Assembly (NCBI GenBank): GCA_035252155.1 | Contig: DATFDL010000168.1 | Location: 1 to 5,361 of the forward strand | DNA from: JAICLL01 sp035252155 | Lineage (GTDB): Bacteria; Planctomycetota; Planctomycetia; Pirellulales; JAICIG01 | Length of the DNA stretch: 5,361 bases | Reading direction: 5' to 3' | Shown: in pieces, positions 1 to 3,846 of the stretch | Position numbering within the stretch: position 1 is the stretch's first letter | Layout: the number at the start of each line of letters is the position of its first letter | Program-made: the position numbers and the translations under genes | Notes under the pieces: generated by a model | What the model was told of the DNA's origin: nothing | Seen by the model: the letters and a program-made list of their open reading frames with translations, nothing else | Databases searched by the model: none

Positions 1-12
1 GTTCCCTACAGA
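1..12. repeat. Edge of a second copy of the 101-bp inverted-repeat element
   Basis: The first 12 bases, GTTCCCTACAGA, are identical to positions 2668-2679, the outer end of the right arm of the palindromic element between flgB and flgC. The orientation puts the body of this copy to the left of the window, so only its terminus is visible. It lies in the gap downstream of fliF. With 12 bases the identity is suggestive rather than proven. Confidence 0.55.
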
Positions 13-22
13 GGCTGCGGCC

Positions 23-71
23 ATTTCACACTTTCAACTTCAAACTTCCAACTTCACACTTCAAACTTCTA
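23..71. repeat. Array of seven degenerate heptamer repeats at the fliF stop codon
   Basis: Seven head-to-tail 7-base units, in register without gaps: ATTTCAC, ACTTTCA, ACTTCAA, ACTTCCA, ACTTCAC, ACTTCAA, ACTTCTA. The consensus is ACTTCAA, or TTGAAGT on the fliF strand. The last unit contains the fliF stop codon (CTA at 69-71, read as TAG), so the array starts exactly where translation ends. The tract is AT-rich against GC-rich surroundings. It recalls the heptanucleotide short tandem repeats known from filamentous cyanobacteria. It has no strong self-pairing, so it is not a classic terminator. Confidence 0.85.
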
Positions 72-1739
72 ATTCGCACTACCGATCCAACTGCGCAAAA
101 TGTTGGCCGCCATGTCCGGGTCTTCGCGCACCAGATCGGCCAGCTCTTCGCGCAACGACTGCCCCTGGCCGGTGCGCCGCTTCAGCCGGCTGGGGGCTTT
201 TACTTCGGGCTCTTCGACGCTCGCTTCGGCGGGCTTTTCTGGTTCAGGCGGCGGTAACGGCAGGTCGGGCAACGCCGCGGGCCCCGGCGCCGAGCGCACC
301 ATCGACCGCAGCATCACGAGACTAAACAGCCCAAGCCCCACCATGCCCAGCGTGCTCCAGTTCTCTACCAGCCAACCGGCCGCGACCTGGCCCACGGCTG
401 GCTCGGGGATTTCGCCCATTAACACCGGTTGGAAAGTCGTCACGGTGATCATGGGCCGCGTATCGGTAGTCGCGTCGGGCTCTGGTATGAGATAGGAAAC
501 CGTGTTTTTGATTTTGGTGATCTGCTCTTCTTCAATTTTGGCCAACGCCTTCTGATCGACCGGCGGCTCGGGCGAGCCAGGCGGCGCGGGATTTTGCTTG
601 CGCCAGAGCTGCTCGAGATAGCTGCTGGGAATGCCGACGGCCACGCGCACCCGCGTGGGAGTCAGGCCCGCGCGGTCGGTGGTCGTCAGGTCGGTCGAAA
701 CATCGCTCTGCTCGGTGAGCGTGGTGTGCTCTTTGTCGGTGTGCGAGCTTTTGCCGGCCTGGCCTAACTGCGCCGGCGAATTGGCCCGCGGTTGCTGGGC
801 CTGCAAGCCGGGCTGGCCGGCCGGGCCGCCGCTGTCGCTGGAGTTCGTCTCGCTCTCTTCGCTGTGATTGATGGGCACCGCTTTCGGATCGACCTTCCGG
901 GTTTGTTGACGCCGCCGCAATTCGGGGTCGATCTCGACGTCGGCCGTCACGATTACGCCCGGCACAAACGACAGCGCCTGGCGGACTTTGCCTTCGTATT
1001 CTTCCAGATAGTGCTTGCGATGGCTTACGTAGGGATCGTCGAGCACGTCGGGGGCGCCGTCGCTGCCACCGGCGTTGTAGGCCCGGCCCAGATTGGCATC
1101 GATCACGGTGACGCGTTCCGGTTCCAGCCCCGGAATCGCCCGCGCCACCAGGTAGCGGATGGCGGGAATTTTGTCCGACCCAAGCGGCCCCGTGCCCAGA
1201 GGCTTTACCATCACCGAGGCGGTCGTATGCGTCTCCGGACGCAGGCCGCCCTTTTTGTCCGTGGCGTAATTGACCGTCGCCCTTTCGATGCCCTTCATCT
1301 CACGGATGATCTTCGACAGGTCTTGCTGCAGCGCCACCTTCATCATCATGGCTTGCTGCTCGCGGCTGGTGAATGGGCCGGGCTTGGTCACGGCGCTAGC
1401 CAGATACGAGCCGAACGCGGCGGGCATGGCGCCGGCGTCGGCCAAGGCGGCCAGGTACTTGGCCTTTTGCCCCCGCGGCACGCGAATGCGGCCGCCTTCG
1501 ATCTCGAAGTTGCTCAGCCCCGCCTCGCCAAACGCGGCCTGCATGGCCGTCAGCTCTTCCGTCGAGAAGTGCTGGCCTTCGAGCAGATAAGCGTCGCCGC
1601 CCGACACCTGATGGTTGAACAAATAGCCCACGCTGACCACGACCAGCACCAGCAGCAGCCCAGTGGTGATCCGGGCAGCCGGCGTCATCGAGCCGAATAA
1701 CTCGGCAACTTGCCCGTAAGCCTTATTCAAAAAATCCAT
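69..1739 (-). CDS. fliF: Flagellar MS-ring protein FliF
   Basis: FliF builds the inner-membrane MS ring, the base on which the rod, export gate and C-ring switch assemble. The 556 residues are close to the usual family length. A short cytoplasmic start is followed by membrane segment 1 (about 24-41), the periplasmic YscJ/FliF ring-building region (about 45-215, ending in VTVIDANLGR), the FliF C-terminal domain (about 240-440), membrane segment 2 (about 463-479) and a cytoplasmic tail. The tail has a Pro/Glu-rich linker and ends in a helix, LREELADLVREDPDMAANIL plus RSWIG, the typical FliG-binding end, so the protein is complete. A hydrophilic, Gly/Gln/Ser/Pro-rich stretch at about 292-340 is probably a disordered loop in the beta-collar region. 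The ATG lies 3 nt after the fliE stop and has only a weak upstream purine run (GGG about 10 nt before), so translational coupling to fliE is likely. fliG would be expected next, outside the window. Confidence 0.97.
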   Translation of the reverse strand: MDFLNKAYGQVAELFGSMTPAARITTGLLLVLVVVSVGYLFNHQVSGGDAYLLEGQHFSTEELTAMQAAFGEAGLSNFEIEGGRIRVPRGQKAKYLAALADAGAMPAAFGSYLASAVTKPGPFTSREQQAMMMKVALQQDLSKIIREMKGIERATVNYATDKKGGLRPETHTTASVMVKPLGTGPLGSDKIPAIRYLVARAIPGLEPERVTVIDANLGRAYNAGGSDGAPDVLDDPYVSHRKHYLEEYEGKVRQALSFVPGVIVTADVEIDPELRRRQQTRKVDPKAVPINHSEESETNSSDSGGPAGQPGLQAQQPRANSPAQLGQAGKSSHTDKEHTTLTEQSDVSTDLTTTDRAGLTPTRVRVAVGIPSSYLEQLWRKQNPAPPGSPEPPVDQKALAKIEEEQITKIKNTVSYLIPEPDATTDTRPMITVTTFQPVLMGEIPEPAVGQVAAGWLVENWSTLGMVGLGLFSLVMLRSMVRSAPGPAALPDLPLPPPEPEKPAEASVEEPEVKAPSRLKRRTGQGQSLREELADLVREDPDMAANILRSWIGSAN

Positions 1740-1742
1740 CGA

Positions 1743-2051
1743 CTATACCCGGATGTTTTGCACTTCTTGATAGGCCGAGACCAGCTTGTTGCGGACTTGC
1801 ATCATCATGCGAAACGCCAGATCGGCTTTTTGCACAGCGGTGAAGACCTCGGCCGGGCTGACATCGCCGCCGGTCGCCAGGTGCTCGACGGCGCGGTTGG
1901 CGTCTTGCTGCATCGAGTTGACCTGGTCGATCGAGTCGAGCAAGAAGTTTTTGAACGAACCCGCGTCGGCCGACGCGCCCGCCGCCTGCGGCTTGCCCGC
2001 GACAGACGGCTGCAAGGCCGGCGGTACATGGATGCTTGGGATTGCTGACAC
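1743..2051 (-). CDS. fliE: Flagellar hook-basal body complex protein FliE
   Basis: FliE is the small adaptor that anchors the proximal rod to the FliF ring and is among the first exported flagellar proteins. The 102 residues match the family (about 100). After a variable Pro/Ala-rich N-terminus come the conserved helix SFKNFLLDSIDQVNSMQQDA (32-51) with its ATGGD turn (59-63), and the very typical end KADLAFRMMMQVRNKLVSAY (75-94) plus QEVQNIRV. The start is GTG at 2049-2051, chosen because AAGAGGAG (2057-2064) stands 5 nt before it and because family members start just ahead of this region. The gene lies between flgC and fliF. An 80-bp palindromic element ends 4 nt upstream of its ribosome binding site. 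Confidence 0.96.
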   Translation of the reverse strand: MSAIPSIHVPPALQPSVAGKPQAAGASADAGSFKNFLLDSIDQVNSMQQDANRAVEHLATGGDVSPAEVFTAVQKADLAFRMMMQVRNKLVSAYQEVQNIRV

Positions 2052-2056
2052 GATAA

Positions 2057-2064
2057 CTCCTCTT
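2057..2064 (-). promoter_or_regulatory. Strong ribosome binding site of fliE
   Basis: The minus strand reads AAGAGGAG, then 5 nt, then GTG. This is the best Shine-Dalgarno match in the operon and fixes the GTG as the fliE start. Its upstream edge is 4 nt from the end of the 80-bp palindromic repeat. Confidence 0.85.
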
Positions 2065-2067
2065 CAG

Positions 2068-2147
2068 TAGGTCAGGCTCGCTAGCCTGACGTCCGTCGCG
2101 TCGATCAGTTCCCGCCCGACTCGCATCAGGCGGGTAAACCCGACCTA
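2068..2147. repeat. 80-bp palindromic repeat element between flgC and fliE
   Basis: The ends are TAGGTC (2068-2073) and GACCTA (2142-2147). The terminal 23 bases at each end (2068-2090 and 2125-2147) are imperfect inverted repeats, 16 of 23 matching with most differences being transitions. Each arm is also self-complementary: GTCAGGCT-CGCT-AGCCTGAC (2071-2090) is a perfect 8-bp hairpin and CGGGT-AA-ACCCG (2131-2142) a 5-bp one; CCCGCC (2111-2116) can pair with GGCGGG (2129-2134). There is no coding capacity, so it resembles a MITE or REP-type element without its own transposase. On the minus strand its first three bases, TAG, are the stop codon of flgC. From memory, repeats of the type TAGGTCAGG...CCTGAC are frequent in planctomycete genomes; I cannot test that here. 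Confidence 0.8.
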
Positions 2148-2567
2148 TGCGAGAATGCGAAGCGTCTGTTGCACCATTTCCTTGGTGGCGTCGATCACGC
2201 CCAGGTTGGCCTCGTAGGCCCGGGTGGTTTCGAGCGCGTCGGTGAATTCGCTCATCAGGTCGATGTTCGGATAGGCGACGTAGCCGGTATGCGGGCCTTG
2301 TTTCATGGCGTCGGGGTGTCCGGGCTGATACTTCCAGCGCGGTTCGACGTCGGCGATTTGCACCGAACCGACTTTGACGCCCGCCGAGCCGTACGGGCCG
2401 CGCACGGTTTCGTCGGTCTCGAAGATGGTATATCGCGGTTGATAGGCCTGCGGTTCTCCCGCTTCGTTGTGCGTCGTTGAGAGATTGGCGATGTTGTTGG
2501 CGATGGCCGTCAGCCGCGTCCGCTGGGCCGTCAAAGCGCTGGAACTGATGTCGAGGGCTGTGATCAT
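2145..2567 (-). CDS. flgC: Flagellar basal-body rod protein FlgC
   Basis: FlgC is a proximal rod subunit, exported by the flagellar type III system and placed above FlgB. The 140 residues fit the family (about 134-150). The N-terminal helix ends in the rod/hook motif AIANNIANLST (21-31). The C-terminal half has the FlgC signature GYVAYPNIDLMSEF (95-108) with TTRAYEANL (114-122), followed by the terminal helix (123-140). The ATG at 2565-2567 is preceded by GAAAGG (2575-2580) at 7 nt. It lies between flgB and fliE with inserted repeats in both gaps. The stop codon TAG is the first triplet of the downstream 80-bp repeat, so the final residues (RILA) may have been set when that element arrived. 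No residues seem to be missing. Confidence 0.97.
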   Translation of the reverse strand: MITALDISSSALTAQRTRLTAIANNIANLSTTHNEAGEPQAYQPRYTIFETDETVRGPYGSAGVKVGSVQIADVEPRWKYQPGHPDAMKQGPHTGYVAYPNIDLMSEFTDALETTRAYEANLGVIDATKEMVQQTLRILA

Positions 2568-2574
2568 AGGGCCG

Positions 2575-2580
2575 CCTTTC
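2575..2580 (-). promoter_or_regulatory. Ribosome binding site of flgC touching the repeat boundary
   Basis: The minus strand reads GAAAGG, then 7 nt, then ATG. Its first two bases (2579-2580) are also the outermost bases of the 18-bp arm of the 101-bp repeat, so in the transcript the long stem would end right on the Shine-Dalgarno. Confidence 0.75.
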
Positions 2581-2679
2581 TGTAGGGAACGCCCTCCGTG
2601 GCGTTCCGTGAGCTGCGATTCGACGTCGCGCCACCCCTCGCGGAATCCCGGCGCGCCGGGAGAGGGCGTTCCCTACAGA
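2579..2679. repeat. 101-bp inverted-repeat element between flgB and flgC
   Basis: The arms at 2579-2596 and 2662-2679 are perfect 18-bp inverted repeats (outer end TCTGTAGGGAACG). The left arm can also fold alone: GGAACGCC (2586-2593), a 6-base loop, then GGCGTTCC (2600-2607). Next to the right arm is a perfect 16-bp palindrome, TCCCGGCGCGCCGGGA (2646-2661), and TTCCG (2604-2608) can pair with CGGAA (2641-2645). The element has no convincing reading frame of its own and no visible target-site duplication. It fills most of the 126-bp gap, 14 nt after the flgB stop and up to the flgC ribosome binding site. One end recurs at positions 1-12. It is best described as a non-autonomous, MITE- or REP-like repeat; it is not a clear Rho-independent terminator because no U-tract follows. 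Confidence 0.85.
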
Positions 2680-2693
2680 CGTCGAATGGTCGA

Positions 2694-3101
2694 TTATGCT
2701 CTTTCACTAATCGCCGCTCCCAACAACTGCAACTGGTTGTTCATCATGGTCATGGCCAGGTCGTGCTGCATTTGGTTCTTGGCAATCTCCATGATCTGCT
2801 GTTCCAGACCCACGTTGGCGTCGTCGTGCCGAACGATGCTTTGCAGGCCGTTGCGTACCGCGACGAACGGGTTCTGCGGGCTGACCGGGCCGCTGAGCGA
2901 ACGCGGGCTGCCTTGATCGCGAGCATGAATCGCATCGCGCAGGCTGGCCTCGAACTTTTCCGTCGAGAGATCGCGCGTCCGATAGCCCGGTGTATCGAGA
3001 TTCGCCAGGTTGCCCGCCAGAATCTGGTGTCGCGTCTGGGCGAAATTGACTACCTGCTCCAGCACGGGGATGGTGGTCGAGTTGAACAGATCGGCGAACA
3101 T
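2694..3101 (-). CDS. flgB: Flagellar basal-body rod protein FlgB
   Basis: FlgB is the first proximal rod subunit, sitting on FliE and below FlgC, and is exported by the flagellar type III system. With the ATG start used here it has 135 residues, the normal size. It carries the rod-protein motif ILAGNLANLDTPGYRTRDL at about 27-45 and a C-terminal helix (about 102-131) rich in Met, Gln and Leu (QQIMEIAKNQMQHDLAMTMM). The ribosome binding site AAGGAAG (3110-3116) lies 8 nt before ATG (3099-3101) and 5 nt before an in-frame TTG (3102-3104). ATG is preferred as the commoner start, but TTG would add one Met and cannot be excluded. It is the first gene of the flagellar operon, with a sigma-54 promoter just upstream. 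Confidence 0.96.
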   Translation of the reverse strand: MFADLFNSTTIPVLEQVVNFAQTRHQILAGNLANLDTPGYRTRDLSTEKFEASLRDAIHARDQGSPRSLSGPVSPQNPFVAVRNGLQSIVRHDDANVGLEQQIMEIAKNQMQHDLAMTMMNNQLQLLGAAISERA

Positions 3102-3109
3102 CAAGTGAG

Positions 3110-3116
3110 CTTCCTT
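3110..3116 (-). promoter_or_regulatory. Ribosome binding site of flgB
   Basis: AAGGAAG on the minus strand, 5 nt before a TTG and 8 nt before the adjacent ATG. The spacing allows either start, and the two differ by a single residue. Confidence 0.7.
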
Positions 3117-3149
3117 GCTCGATTGGCTGCGGACGTGCTTTTTGTTGAA

Positions 3150-3165
3150 GCAAGCGCGGTGCCAA
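3150..3165 (-). promoter_or_regulatory. Sigma-54 (RpoN) promoter of the flgBC-fliEF operon
   Basis: The minus strand reads TTGGCAC, CGCGC, TTGC and continues with T, an exact match to the RpoN consensus YTGGCAC-N5-TTGCW (-24 GG and -12 GC at the required spacing). The predicted start of transcription is near 3138, giving a leader of about 37 nt to the flgB ATG. Sigma-54 promoters ahead of basal-body operons are established in Vibrio, Pseudomonas, Campylobacter and Caulobacter. The motif, strand and distance all fit; the assignment is otherwise untested. Confidence 0.85.
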
Positions 3166-3256
3166 GTCCGATAATGACGCGGCCGCCCAGTGCCATTCGG
3201 TGCCGCTCGGAAGGCGTAACCTATTGCGGCTTGTGGTTTTTCAACCTATCTGCTCG

Positions 3257-3348
3257 CGGCAATTCCGCCGCCGCTGTTCGAGCGGCCGTGCATGGCCGCG
3301 CCGGCGAATCGGCAATTTCTGCCGATCGCGTTGCGCAGTTTCTGCCGA
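3257..3348. promoter_or_regulatory. Cluster of three related dyads, possible activator binding sites
   Basis: The best site is ATCGGCA-ATTTC-TGCCGAT (3308-3326), a perfect 7-bp dyad with a 5-base centre. A close relative, GCGCAGTTTCTGCCGA (3333-3348), matches 13 of 16 bases of the first (3310-3325) and lies 23 bp away, about two helix turns. A weaker third copy, CGGCAATTCCGCCG, is at 3257-3270. Centres are roughly 126, 179 and 203 bp upstream of the predicted sigma-54 start, typical for enhancer sites of bacterial enhancer-binding proteins. The two better sites also lie at about -60 to -20 of the likely plus-strand promoter, so they may serve that gene instead or as well. The binding protein is unknown. 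Confidence 0.5.
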
Positions 3349-3354
3349 ACGGCG

Positions 3355-3363
3355 TGTTACAAT
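3355..3363 (+). promoter_or_regulatory. Extended -10 promoter for the plus-strand gene
   Basis: TGTTACAAT is an extended -10 (TGn followed by TACAAT, one base from TATAAT) in an otherwise GC-rich stretch. No -35 at 16-18 bp is convincing; TTGCGC (3331-3336) is 21 bp away. Transcription would start near 3370, about 40 nt before the ATG at 3411. It supports the view that a plus-strand gene once began here. Confidence 0.5.
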
Positions 3364-3410
3364 CGGGTCGCACTTTGACCCGCCGCCGCGCCGCAAGCGA
3401 GCCAGCCCCC

Positions 3411-3846
3411 ATGCGCCAGAAGCTTCGAGCATTCACGCGGTATTGCCCGCGGGTATTGACGCTCGTCGTATGCCTCATCGTCGGGGCGCTGATTGCGCTG
3501 GCCAATCTTAACCGCGATACACGCAGCCGGCGCTTCGACGCCGAGACTTTCTTCCAAGGACTGAATTTTGACATTCGCGACCAGAACGACGGGTTTGATG
3601 CCAAGGGGGGCGGAAACGGATTGGTGGTCTCTTGGAATACCAACATGGATCGACAACAGCGTATTGATTGAGCGTTGGGGGCCAAGATGGCCCGACGTTG
3701 CTGGCGCCGATCGATATTGCCGGCGCATCGTAGGAGTCGTGTTAAGCAAAGGGTGGGATCCGAAACAGGACCAGGAACACCACGAATGTCTGATCCGGCT
3801 GAAACGGCTGCCGGACCTGCAATTTCTTAGCACCCTACCGCAATAA
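3411..3846 (+). pseudogene. Frameshifted small membrane-anchored protein with LRR-like end
   Basis: No known function is recognised. Reading starts at ATG 3411 in one frame: a basic N-terminus (MRQKLRAFTRYCPR), a clear membrane segment at residues 14-31 (RVLTLVVCLIVGALIALA), then a polar stretch. That frame ends at TGA 3669. A second frame, shifted by +1, stays open to TAA 3844 and gives coherent sequence (ETDWWSLGIPTWIDNSVLIE, ending LIRLKRLPDLQFLSTLPQ, which looks like the beginning of a leucine-rich repeat). Dropping one G from the G6 run at 3605-3610 joins the frames into a 144-residue protein. I infer a decayed or phase-variable gene, or a sequencing error in the homopolymer. Small membrane proteins of this build are frequent in planctomycetes. 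The 3' end overlaps the convergent hpnE by 12 bp. No good ribosome binding site precedes the ATG. Confidence 0.5.
3605..3610 (+). other. G6 homopolymer, likely frameshift site
   Basis: Six consecutive G bases lie inside the overlap of the two open frames of the plus-strand gene. Removing one G restores a single continuous frame. Such runs are prone to slippage during replication and to base-calling errors. Confidence 0.5.

Noticed and set aside
792..1700. 302-codon open frame on the plus strand across fliF
   Set aside because: It lies opposite the clearly conserved fliF, has skewed Arg/His/Gly-rich composition without domains, and is explained by GC-rich antisense codons.
1723..2634. 303-codon minus-strand frame over fliE and flgC
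   Set aside because: It is out of frame with two well-recognised flagellar genes, is very Arg-rich and runs through the palindromic repeats; a shadow.
2579..2679. Rho-independent terminator between flgB and flgC
   Set aside because: The stem is strong, but the arms are 65 bases apart, no T-tract follows on the minus strand and the operon continues; a repeat element explains it better.
3167..3174. TCCGATAA resembling a sigma-28 -10 box on the plus strand
   Set aside because: There is no TAAA-type -35 about 15 bases upstream and no gene starts suitably downstream.
2598..3410. Long plus-strand frame upstream of the ATG at 3411
   Set aside because: It is antisense to flgB and shows no protein-like features; only the part after 3411, with the membrane helix, looks real.
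3221..3685. 154-codon minus-strand frame in the hpnE-flgB gap
   Set aside because: Composition is Arg/Ser-rich without a recognisable motif, and the plus-strand reading of the same bases has a clear membrane segment and promoter.
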